From contig NZ_AUCX01000006.1 of NCBI RefSeq assembly GCF_000429985.1, positions 124,001 through 188,000 on the forward strand: 64,000 nucleotides of DNA, given 5' to 3'. This DNA comes from Maridesulfovibrio bastinii DSM 16055 (GTDB lineage Bacteria; Desulfobacterota; Desulfovibrionia; Desulfovibrionales; Desulfovibrionaceae). The notes under the pieces are model-generated. The model was not told where the DNA came from. It saw only the letters and a list, made by a program, of their open reading frames with translations, and did not search any database. Of the stretch, positions 56,056-64,000 are shown one piece after another. The position numbers were made by a program, and so were the translations under genes. The first letter of the stretch is position 1; every line of letters starts with the position of its first letter.

Positions 56056-57654
56056 ATGTCTATGCCATCATCACTAAGCGGCCTAAAAATATCTGCTCTG
56101 CTGGCAATATGTCAGGTAATTGATCAGGCTCTGAATCTGGAATCAGCTCTTAACGGAGTTCTTAAAATACTCTCCGAAAAACTGAGCATGCAGCGGGCCA
56201 CCGTTACCTTACATGATGCAGGCAGCGGGCATCTTTCCATCACCTCCTCATACGGTTTGACTGTTGAAGAAAAACAGAGGGGGGTCTATCGGCTTGACGA
56301 AGGGGTTACCGGTCGAATTTTCAGAACCGGGGAACCTTTCTATGTACCTGACATCAGTAAGGAACCTCTGTTTCTTGATAAAACAGGTTCACGCAAACTT
56401 CAGAGGGCTACAACCTCATTTATCGGCGTTCCCATTATACTGCATGGTGATCCCATAGGGGTTCTGAATGTTGACCGCCTTTTTGAGGATGATATTGAAT
56501 TTGAAGAAGATATAGACTTTCTGAAAATTGTAGCAACTCTCATCGGCCAGTTCATCAGCCTGAATGAAAAGATATTGAAACGTGAAGAAGTTCTGAAAAG
56601 GGAAAACACTTCACTCCGCTATCAGGTGTCCAAAAAATCAAAGGGCTTATATATAGTCGGCCAGAGCTCGGCTATGACTGAAGTCCAGCGCAAAATTGAA
56701 AAAGTATCTCCCACCAAGGCAACCGTCATGCTTCTTGGTGAGTCCGGTGTCGGTAAAACCCTGATCGCCAGAATTATCCATGAACTTTCCGAAAGGAACG
56801 GTCATCCGTTCATTAAAGTGAACTGTGCCTCAATCCCTGAAAATCTGCTTGAATCAGAACTTTTCGGTTACGAAAAGGGAGCATTTACCGGAGCAACCGG
56901 TACGAGACAGGGCAGATTTGAAGAGGCTGACGGCGGAACCATTTTCCTTGACGAAATTGGCGAATTTCCCATGAATCTACAGGCAAAACTGTTGCGGGTT
57001 CTTCAGGAAAAAGAGCTTGAAAGACTTGGATCAAACCGCACCAGAACTATAGATGTAAGAATACTTGCGGCAACAAACCGGGATATAAAAGAGCTTGTTG
57101 AAAGAAATGAATTCAGGCTTGATCTCTACTATCGTCTGAATATCTTCCCTATTCTGGTTCCACCGCTTAGAGACCGTAAAGAAGATATAACTAAACTTCT
57201 TAATCATTTTCTGCAGAAAATGTCAGAAGACTACGGTCGCAAAATGTTTTTCTCACCTCCTGCTCTGGACGCCCTTATTTCATACGACTGGCCCGGAAAT
57301 GTCCGGGAAATGCAGAACCTTATCGAACGGCTGGTAATCATGTCCGAAAGTGAAATGATCAGCCTCGACTTTCTGGAATCGTATGTAAATCTGGATTCTT
57401 CTGCTGAACTTGTTGAAGCAGCCCAGCTTGAACGCCCGAAACCGGAAGCCACTCCCCCGGTAAAAGCTCCTAAAAATAAATCGCTTAAAGAAGTTGAGCG
57501 TGAAGAACTTGTTTCCGCTTTGGAGCGCAACGGCTGGATACAGTATAAAGCTGCCGAAGATCTCGGTCTGACTGCCAGACAGATGGGTTACAGAGTGCGT
57601 AAATACAAGCTTGAAAGCATGATTGCCGAAGGCCGGGCTGATCTGAGAAGATAG
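56056..57654 (+). CDS. nifA: NifA, sigma54 activator of nitrogen fixation genes
   Basis: A 532-residue activator with an N-terminal GAF domain (about 15-175), AAA+ domain (about 205-445; Walker A GESGVGKT, intact GAFTGA, Walker [14 protein letters not shown]) and a C-terminal helix-turn-helix [20 protein letters not shown], whose ARQxGYxxRKY is the NifA hallmark. The linker before it has no cysteine pair, so it lacks the rhizobial-type oxygen-sensing motif. ATG codons at 56056 and 56062 are both possible, neither with a Shine-Dalgarno. It is convergent with nifENB 3 kb downstream. Confidence 0.92.
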   Translation: MSMPSSLSGLKISALLAICQVIDQALNLESALNGVLKILSEKLSMQRATVTLHDAGSGHLSITSSYGLTVEEKQRGVYRLDEGVTGRIFRTGEPFYVPDISKEPLFLDKTGSRKLQRATTSFIGVPIILHGDPIGVLNVDRLFEDDIEFEEDIDFLKIVATLIGQFISLNEKILKREEVLKRENTSLRYQVSKKSKGLYIVGQSSAMTEVQRKIEKVSPTKATVMLLGESGVGKTLIARIIHELSERNGHPFIKVNCASIPENLLESELFGYEKGAFTGATGTRQGRFEEADGGTIFLDEIGEFPMNLQAKLLRVLQEKELERLGSNRTRTIDVRILAATNRDIKELVERNEFRLDLYYRLNIFPILVPPLRDRKEDITKLLNHFLQKMSEDYGRKMFFSPPALDALISYDWPGNVREMQNLIERLVIMSESEMISLDFLESYVNLDSSAELVEAAQLERPKPEATPPVKAPKNKSLKEVEREELVSALERNGWIQYKAAEDLGLTARQMGYRVRKYKLESMIAEGRADLRR

Positions 57655-57909
57655 GCTTGACCTTACCGTCCATAGTCTCACCTACAGAGCCTTTTAAGTA
57701 CCCCTTAAGAATCTTCTACACTACTCAGGCTGATCCTACAGCACTGTCAGAACATATCCATACAAAATTCCCAACTAAGCAATATATTGACATTCTAAAC
57801 TAAAGATAAATAAAGAACTGACTTTAGCAATTATCTTTTGAATCAACGTTATGGCTTTATACTGAATTACATCTATTGAGCTTTAGAATGTAGTTAATGG
57901 GGGAATATT

Positions 57910-60561
57910 ATGGGTAGCGATACAACATTGTCGAAGTTTAGTAGTTATAATTTTATACTGATCATTACATTTATTATATGCTTAGCCTGTGCAAGCCAGT
58001 CCAGAGCTGCTGAAACCATGAAGTGGAAATTTAAAACTGACTGGAGGCTCTACAGCTGCCCTGCTGTTGGGACTGATGGAACCGTATATTTAGGAACTAC
58101 CAACGAGAATGCTGAAACTATAAAACTCATTGCCCTGAATCCTGATAAAACCGTAAAATGGACATACTATACAAACTACAGCGCCTACTCTCCTACAGCA
58201 GTAAGTCCTGACGGTAATATTTATTTCGGGACAGAGGTTTCACTGGTTTCTCTGACTCACAATGGTAGAATAAACTGGAAAAAAAATATTCGTATCGGCA
58301 ACAATAACGGCCCTGCTGTCGGTAGTGACGGAACTGTTTATACGGGTACAGAAAGCGCATTTGGAGACGGTAGCGGTCTCATGTATGCCCTCAATCCAAA
58401 AGACGGTTCCACCAAATGGACTTTCAGTCCTGATGGTGATGTTGCGACAGTCCCGGTTATAGCTAAGGACGGAACAATATATTTTGCAACCAGCAGCAAC
58501 AAGATTTATGCGCTGAATCCTAATGGCACCGAGAAATGGAAATTCACTGCTGCTTATCCGGTGACAGCAGCACCGGCAATTGGCGCTGATGGAACTATTT
58601 ATTTTGGAACATTTCAATATGACGCAACCAATACATTTTATGCGCTTGCCCCGAATGGCAGCATAAAATGGACTTTTACTGATAGCGGACCTTTTACCTC
58701 ACAACCAGCTATCGGAGCAGATGGAACTATTTATGTAGCGGGAGACAAGCTTTTCGCTTTAACCCCGGAAGGACATAAAAAGTGGGGGTTTGCATCCTAT
58801 AGTTCAGGTTCGTGGGCACAGGCATTTGGATGCCCGGTAATCGGTGCTGACGGAAATATCTACTTAGCAGTATGTAATAACATTTTGTATGTAATCAGTC
58901 CTTCCGGGACAAAAATAAGGGAACATGCTTTCACCGGTGTAGACAGCACAGGAAGAGGCATTGGATTCACCGCCACGACCCTTGCTGCGGATGGGACATT
59001 ATATATTCCTTCTTACGATTCTTATCTCTACTCTTTCAGTACTTCCAGCAACGGCCCGGCAAATTCACCATGGCCCATGCAGGGCCGCGACTCCAAACAC
59101 AGCGGAACCCATTGGAAAACCAACTACGACAAAGATAATGACGGACTCCCGGATGCATGGGAGTATGCAAATTTCTCAAACCTCAATCAAAATTCCGCAG
59201 GCGACTATGACAAGGACGGACTGAACAACAGCAGGGAGTTTAATCTAAACACAAACCCAGCTAAAAAAGATTCCGACAGTGATGGAATTCCGGATAAATG
59301 GGAAGTAGATAATCATACTGACCCTAATATCAATGATTCCGACTCCGACCCTGACGGTGACAATCTTTCAAACCTTGATGAATATAAAGCAGGGACTGAT
59401 CCTCATGCTGTAATTGACTGGGCTCCTGTCTGGACCGTGGGGTCTCTTTCAAAATTTCGTTCAAAATCACCCGCAATTGCTGCTGACGGGACTATGTACT
59501 TCTACAATTCAACTTCGCTTGAAGCATTAACTCCAAATGGAGATTTAAAATGGGGGTACCCCACAGGACCAACAGACTACTACAGTCAGGGACCTGTGGT
59601 GGCTAAAGACGGAACAGTATACATCAGCTCAACTGAAAATAAATTCTACGCCATAAATCCTGATGGAAGCTTGAAATGGGATTTCAACGCATCCAGTTAT
59701 TCACGGTATGCCCTCGCTGCTGATAATACAATCTACCTCGCATCGCGGGATAGTTCCGGCAACAGCACCCTCTTTGCAATATCACCTGAAGGTCATCTTA
59801 GATGGTCTGTTCCCCTTAATTCAAAAGTTGCATATCTCAATATTTCCGGAGACGGAGCAATATACTGCTTTTCTGATAATGGGGATATCGAAGCACTGGA
59901 TAATACCGGTTCAAGGAAATGGATATTTTCATCAGGAGAAACTTCCATATCAGAAGCGGCTCTAGGCAAAGATGGAACTATATATGTTGGAGGAGGCAGA
60001 TCACTTTTAGCTATCACTGCTGATGGCCATAAAATGTGGGAATATAATGTAAATATTAATGTGGTAAATTCGCCGGTAATTGATAACAGCGGCAACATCT
60101 GCTTCACTACAATGACAGACATCATCACTGTAGATCCGTCAGGAAGTTTACTGTGGACCTATAGGTTCGGACACGAGCTTGCTCAGGCTTCCGGCTATGA
60201 CAGCTATTCTACAAGATATCTGATCTCAAACACACCCGTGGCCACGGCGGATGGAACCGTCTTTTTAGCAGCAAGTTTCATTGATGGTGCCAGTGAATTA
60301 TTTGCTTTCAGAAACGGAATAAAAATCTGGTCCTCAAATGTTGACGGCACATTAAGAACAGCTCCGGTTATCACTGCTGACGGCAGTATCTACTTAGGAA
60401 CATACTCAGGCACGGCATACAAAATAGCTACAGATTGCGGAGGTCTTGCAGACTCTGCATGGCCTAAATTCGCGGGGAATAACAGCAATACATCCGCATC
60501 ATCCATCAAAGTAACTGCAAAGAATATCACCCCGGCCATACAACTTCTGCTTCTTAATTAA
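57910..60561 (+). CDS. Secreted PQQ-type beta-propeller protein with thrombospondin type 3-like calcium repeats
   Basis: An 883-residue protein with an N-terminal signal sequence (hydrophobic FILIITFIICLACA, then SRAAE). About a dozen blades carry the repeat AxGxDGTIYxGT..LYALNPxGxxKWxF, as in PQQ-binding-like or BamB-type propellers. Near residues 400-500 the blades are interrupted by Asp-rich DxDxDGLPDxWE repeats (DKDNDGLPDAWE, DSDSDGIPDKWE) that should bind calcium. It is exported, and function is unknown. It lies between nifA and the nifENB operon without an obvious link to nitrogen fixation. Confidence 0.85.
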   Translation: MGSDTTLSKFSSYNFILIITFIICLACASQSRAAETMKWKFKTDWRLYSCPAVGTDGTVYLGTTNENAETIKLIALNPDKTVKWTYYTNYSAYSPTAVSPDGNIYFGTEVSLVSLTHNGRINWKKNIRIGNNNGPAVGSDGTVYTGTESAFGDGSGLMYALNPKDGSTKWTFSPDGDVATVPVIAKDGTIYFATSSNKIYALNPNGTEKWKFTAAYPVTAAPAIGADGTIYFGTFQYDATNTFYALAPNGSIKWTFTDSGPFTSQPAIGADGTIYVAGDKLFALTPEGHKKWGFASYSSGSWAQAFGCPVIGADGNIYLAVCNNILYVISPSGTKIREHAFTGVDSTGRGIGFTATTLAADGTLYIPSYDSYLYSFSTSSNGPANSPWPMQGRDSKHSGTHWKTNYDKDNDGLPDAWEYANFSNLNQNSAGDYDKDGLNNSREFNLNTNPAKKDSDSDGIPDKWEVDNHTDPNINDSDSDPDGDNLSNLDEYKAGTDPHAVIDWAPVWTVGSLSKFRSKSPAIAADGTMYFYNSTSLEALTPNGDLKWGYPTGPTDYYSQGPVVAKDGTVYISSTENKFYAINPDGSLKWDFNASSYSRYALAADNTIYLASRDSSGNSTLFAISPEGHLRWSVPLNSKVAYLNISGDGAIYCFSDNGDIEALDNTGSRKWIFSSGETSISEAALGKDGTIYVGGGRSLLAITADGHKMWEYNVNINVVNSPVIDNSGNICFTTMTDIITVDPSGSLLWTYRFGHELAQASGYDSYSTRYLISNTPVATADGTVFLAASFIDGASELFAFRNGIKIWSSNVDGTLRTAPVITADGSIYLGTYSGTAYKIATDCGGLADSAWPKFAGNNSNTSASSIKVTAKNITPAIQLLLLN

Positions 60562-60584
60562 TAAAACCGACTATAAAAAGTTAT

Positions 60585-60617
60585 GGAGCCCGTAATCTGA
60601 CCAGGATTACGGGCTCC
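60585..60617. terminator. Terminator of nifENB, possibly bidirectional
   Basis: GGAGCCCGTAATC and GATTACGGGCTCC form a perfect 13-bp stem with a 7-base loop. On the reverse strand it is followed by ATAACTTTTTATAG, so it ends the nif transcript. It also lies 24 bases after the propeller gene. Confidence 0.85.
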
Positions 60618-60728
60618 AAGGCTGATGGGATATTATCATGTGTGAAAGTTACTCCCGCCATGTAGAGTTACCTTCAACCATCCCTATAAGAAGGAGAGAG
60701 CAAAGCTCCCCCCGACCAGTTCTGATTA

Positions 60729-61994
60729 TTAGCCGCAGTTAAGGCCTGTACCAGTACAGCATCCTCCGGCGATACCGCCTCTGCGACCACTCAACGCTTC
60801 AATATTTCCGCCTGTGTAAACAGCCTCAAGAGCTGTTTCAATAAAACCGCTTATTGCGTGACAGGCTATGCCGCTCTCTTCAAGAGCCAGACGGGGAGTT
60901 TCACCAACAGCCGCGCAAAGGACTGCACGACAATCTTTGAGCACTGCTGCCAGTTCATCCCAGCGTTTGGGCCCGCAACCTGAAGTCGGTGCAGGACGTT
61001 CTTCAATAAGACGGTAACCGTCTGCGGACTGTCCCCAGATATAAAAGCTCTTTGCTTCACCGAGATGCTGATTGATGAGCATTCCTTCCCGGCTTGCTAC
61101 AGCTACAAAAGGACGTCCGGCTTCAAGATTAAGCGGTGTAAGTTTTGAACAGGCCTGAAGTGTTCCGGAAAGACAGCCGGACTTGTCATTGCTGAGCAGG
61201 CCGACAGCATCTGCACGACAGCGTCTGCAATGAGTCATCTGTTCTATGTATTCCGAAGCTTCCTTGCGGAGCCTGTTAATCATTTTATGATCAGGTTCTT
61301 CAAATGAATGGAAAGGAGTATCTTCAGTCGGCTTGAGCGGAATGAGGTTCTGTATATCAGCACCAAGCTCAGAAACAACCTTTGCAACTTCAACCACATG
61401 TTCATCATTAATTCCGGGAATAACGATAGAATTAACTTTAACAGTTATACCACGTTCTTTAAGTCCCTTAATGGCTGCAAGCTGCCTTTCAAGAAGTAAT
61501 TCAGCTCCCTTAATTCCTCTGTAGACAACATTACCGTCTTTGACCCACGAATAGATTTTTGCGCCTATTTCAGGGTCAACAGCACTGATAGTAATGGTCA
61601 CATGAGAAACACCGAGGTCCTTGAGATCATCAAGGTAGGGCAGAATATTCATGCCGTTAGAAGAAAGACAGAAAATAAGTTCAGGATGATCTTTCTCCAG
61701 GAGTCTCATTGTTTCGAGAACTTCAGCAGGATTTGCGAAAGGATCACCGGGGCCGGCTATTCCGGCAACAGTAATACGCGGTTCTGCCTCAAGAACTTTT
61801 TCCATATATGTGGATGCCTGAAAAGGCTTTAAAACTCCGCTGGAAACGCCGGGGCGTGATTCATTAACGCAATCGTATTTACGGTTGCAGTAGTTACACT
61901 GGATGTTGCACTTGGGAGCAACGGGAAGATGCACGCGTCCACAGGAGCCTGCACTGGACTTGTTAAAACATGGATGCTTTGAAGAATCTTTCAT
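60729..61994 (-). CDS. nifB: NifB, FeMo-cofactor radical SAM synthase
   Basis: A 421-residue protein. The radical SAM cluster is CNIQCNYCNRKYDC, followed by AGPGDPFANP and HVTITISAVDPEIG. A NifX-like C-terminal domain begins around residue 290 (FVAVASREGMLINQHLGEAK). It forms the 8Fe-carbide NifB-co precursor of the nitrogenase cofactor from SAM. A short Cys-rich tail (GGCCTGTGLNCG) ends the protein. It is third in the nifE-nifN-nifB operon, 42 bases after nifN. Confidence 0.96.
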   Translation of the reverse strand: MKDSSKHPCFNKSSAGSCGRVHLPVAPKCNIQCNYCNRKYDCVNESRPGVSSGVLKPFQASTYMEKVLEAEPRITVAGIAGPGDPFANPAEVLETMRLLEKDHPELIFCLSSNGMNILPYLDDLKDLGVSHVTITISAVDPEIGAKIYSWVKDGNVVYRGIKGAELLLERQLAAIKGLKERGITVKVNSIVIPGINDEHVVEVAKVVSELGADIQNLIPLKPTEDTPFHSFEEPDHKMINRLRKEASEYIEQMTHCRRCRADAVGLLSNDKSGCLSGTLQACSKLTPLNLEAGRPFVAVASREGMLINQHLGEAKSFYIWGQSADGYRLIEERPAPTSGCGPKRWDELAAVLKDCRAVLCAAVGETPRLALEESGIACHAISGFIETALEAVYTGGNIEALSGRRGGIAGGCCTGTGLNCG

Positions 61995-62036
61995 TTTTGG
62001 TCTCCTGTCATATATTTCTACACTTAATTATTACAA

Positions 62037-63386
62037 CTACATGTATCCGTAACCAATTTTACTGTCGCTCTGCTTCTTCTCCAGAACTGCGTTAACAATG
62101 CGGTCATAAAGAGCAAGAGTTCCTTTATATCCGATAGTCTGAATACGCTGTCCGCCGAAACGGTCATGGATCGGAAAGCCAACACGAATAAGCGGGATAT
62201 TCCATGCCTTGGCATAGCGGTAACCCTTGGAATGGCCTATCAGGAGATCCGGTTTCAGCGACTCGGCTTCTTCAGCTATGTCATGGAAATCAACACCTTC
62301 CCGAACTTCGGGGGTGGTGCGGCCCATTCCGTCAGTGACGGCCTTTACAGCCTCACCAAGCCCCCGGTTGCGGGAACCACTCCCTGCAAGAACCACATCA
62401 ACGCCGATTTCAGCCAGAAATGAACAAAGACCGGTGACCAGATCTTCCTCACCGTAGACGATGGCACGTTTGCCGAAGACATATTTATGTCCGTCAACAT
62501 AAGCATCAATCAGCCGGCCTCTTTCCTGTTCATAAATCTCCGGAAGATCCTTTCCGGTGACAGCTTCAAGAGTGTCGAAAAATATATCAGATTCACGAAG
62601 ACCCATGGGTATGCCTATGCGATGATTGGGCACACCTTTTCCAGCCAGAAATGTTCCGGCACTTTCCTTCTGGAGGCAGCGTCCGAATTCAATCGTTCCT
62701 CTGCTGCCGGACATATTTTTGATAGACTCCACAGGAGTTCCACCTGTTGGAATTTTTACATAGTCCTCGTATGAGGGACCATCAAAAGTCTCTGAAATAT
62801 CCGGCAGTATCGTGGCTTTCACCCCGAAATTACGCATGATTTCCTTCAAATGACGGATATCTTCACATGAAACCATATTCGGCAGAATATTAATGGAACT
62901 GTTTTCGGGGCTGTCTTCATCATAAAGCTGTTCAGCCAGAGATTTAACAGCACCGTGCCAGCCGTCGGTATGTGTTCCATTATAGCTCGGTGTGGAAACA
63001 TGTACTATTTCAGGAAGATCAAGATCTCCGAATTCATTGTGGAACTCAAAAAGTATTCTTTTGACGTCATCACCAATTGTTTCAGTGAGGCAGGTTGTTG
63101 CCACGCCGATAAGCTCTGGCTCATATTTTTTCATGACGTTGAGGATCCCCTTTTTAAGGTTAGGGGCTCCGCCATAAATTGCGTTCTTTTCACTGAGTGC
63201 GGATGAAGCGATATCAACCGGTTCACGATAGTGACTGATGATGTAACGGCGCATATAAGTTGCGCATCCCTGTGAACCGTGCAGAAAAGGTATGGCTCCT
63301 TCTATTCCGCGAAAAGCAAGAGATGCTCCCAGAGGTGTACAGAGCTTGCATGCATTGGTGGTTGAAACAAAATTTGGTTTAAGCAT
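62037..63386 (-). CDS. nifN: NifN, FeMo-cofactor scaffold subunit
   Basis: A 449-residue NifK-like protein. It opens with NACKLCTPLGASLAFRGIEG and GSQGCATYMRRYI, then GVATTCLTETIGDD, VSTPSYNGTHTDGW and, near the end, LLIGHSKGYRYAKAWNIPLIRVGFPIHDRFGG. These are NifN signatures and distinguish it from NifK. With NifE it forms the scaffold on which NifB-co is matured. It overlaps nifE by 8 bases. Confidence 0.95.
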   Translation of the reverse strand: MLKPNFVSTTNACKLCTPLGASLAFRGIEGAIPFLHGSQGCATYMRRYIISHYREPVDIASSALSEKNAIYGGAPNLKKGILNVMKKYEPELIGVATTCLTETIGDDVKRILFEFHNEFGDLDLPEIVHVSTPSYNGTHTDGWHGAVKSLAEQLYDEDSPENSSINILPNMVSCEDIRHLKEIMRNFGVKATILPDISETFDGPSYEDYVKIPTGGTPVESIKNMSGSRGTIEFGRCLQKESAGTFLAGKGVPNHRIGIPMGLRESDIFFDTLEAVTGKDLPEIYEQERGRLIDAYVDGHKYVFGKRAIVYGEEDLVTGLCSFLAEIGVDVVLAGSGSRNRGLGEAVKAVTDGMGRTTPEVREGVDFHDIAEEAESLKPDLLIGHSKGYRYAKAWNIPLIRVGFPIHDRFGGQRIQTIGYKGTLALYDRIVNAVLEKKQSDSKIGYGYM

Positions 63387-64000
63387 TGCCGGCCTCCTTC
63401 AAAGATTCCTTATTCCTGTTTGCGCGCCTTGGAACGAACTGCCATACCGGGCTCATTGCCGATGAATGTATTTCACGGGCAAAATTGAGCATTCCCACAA
63501 ATCCTTCAAGAGCCTCTTTACGCTCATGATTGTGATCGCAGAAACCAACACCCATTTTATAGGCAATAGGACGTTCCTTAACCCCTCCGACAAAGACATC
63601 TACGTCTTTTTCTTTAATGAACTCAGAGAGCTCAAGAGGGTTGGCATCATCAACAAGGATTGTTCCCGGATCAGATATTTTCTCAAGTTCAGCGTAGTCT
63701 TCCTTGGTTCCGGTCTGCGAGCCGACAACGACTACTTTCATACCGAGATAACGGAAGGCTTTCAGCAGTGAGAAAGCTTTAAACGAGCCGCCGACATACA
63801 TTGCGACTTTCTTTCCTTCCAGGTCCTTGCGCATGCGGGCCAGCTCAGGGAGCAGCTTATCCAGCTCTTCCTTAACCAGCTTGCTGGTGCGCTCGACAAT
63901 ACCGGGGTCTATATCTTTGAAATGATCGGCAACGGCATAAAGAGATTCAGCCATATCTTCCACACCAAGGTAGGAAACCCTGATGTAGGGAGTGCCGTAT
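63379..64000 (-). CDS. nifE: NifE, FeMo-cofactor scaffold subunit, C-terminal part
   Basis: The frame is open to the window end. The visible residues run from YGTPYIRVSYLGVEDMAESL (the IPyfegSFyGi-like region of NifE) through KKVAMYVGGSFKAFSLLKAFRYLGM, VDVFVGGVKERPIAYKMGVGFCDHNHE and GFVGMLNFAREI. The GVKE and Asp-His-Asn segment are typical of NifE. Roughly 207 residues are seen; the N-terminus and the promoter lie outside. It shares 8 bases with nifN. Confidence 0.94.
   Translation of the reverse strand, partial: YGTPYIRVSYLGVEDMAESLYAVADHFKDIDPGIVERTSKLVKEELDKLLPELARMRKDLEGKKVAMYVGGSFKAFSLLKAFRYLGMKVVVVGSQTGTKEDYAELEKISDPGTILVDDANPLELSEFIKEKDVDVFVGGVKERPIAYKMGVGFCDHNHERKEALEGFVGMLNFAREIHSSAMSPVWQFVPRRANRNKESLKEAGNA

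Overview
The window looks like chromosomal DNA of a free-living, probably marine, anaerobic deltaproteobacterium of the Desulfovibrionaceae type (Desulfovibrio/Maridesulfovibrio-like). This rests on gene content: a NfnAB electron-bifurcating transhydrogenase, an oxygen-sensitive class III ribonucleotide reductase under a cobalamin riboswitch, a nif cluster with its own NifA, many sigma54-dependent regulators, two Na+/H+ antiporters of the NhaB family, and a kinase / sigma54 regulator / receiver-Lon protease locus that I recall from Desulfovibrio. Base composition is AT-leaning, with very AT-rich intergenic stretches. I saw no rRNA, tRNA, CRISPR array or intact insertion sequence.

Layout. 1-5 kb: start of pstS (cut by the window edge), an FAD oxidoreductase, an M24 peptidase, a small DUF4911-like protein, a TetR regulator with twin operators, and murI. 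5-11 kb: an orphan ParA ATPase, then a solute-binding lipoprotein directly followed by a 1242-residue hybrid histidine kinase. 11-17 kb: a divergent HxlR regulator / iron-sulfur flavoprotein pair, comM, the lepA-lepB operon, and a small gene behind a strongly folded leader. 17-24 kb: nfnAB, a GAF-GGDEF diguanylate cyclase and a CobD-CobQ fusion. 23-29 kb: surface polysaccharide genes, a lipase, a TatD nuclease and an unlisted 45-residue membrane protein.

29-37 kb and 49-53 kb carry two related transport modules. Module A is preceded by a PAS-sigma54 activator and a NifX-like protein, and encodes a degenerate receiver, a CBS protein, a DASS/SLC13 anion symporter, a left-handed beta-helix protein and NhaB. 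Module B encodes a Usp-like protein, a DASS symporter with TrkA-C domains, and a second NhaB. Each module has a sigma54 (-24/-12) promoter, and about 75-85 bp upstream of it a TGTTTC-N5-GAAACA type inverted repeat. This suggests one activator coordinates Na+-coupled anion uptake with Na+ extrusion. It is the best candidate here for an undescribed regulon.

37-49 kb: a MORN-like repeat protein, a dCache chemoreceptor, nrdD with its B12 riboswitch, and a histidine kinase / sigma54 response regulator pair convergent with a Lon-type protease that carries a receiver domain inserted before its AAA+ module. 53-64 kb: an aldo/keto reductase with a divergent LysR regulator, nifA, a secreted beta-propeller protein, and convergent nifE-nifN-nifB, with nifE cut by the window end.
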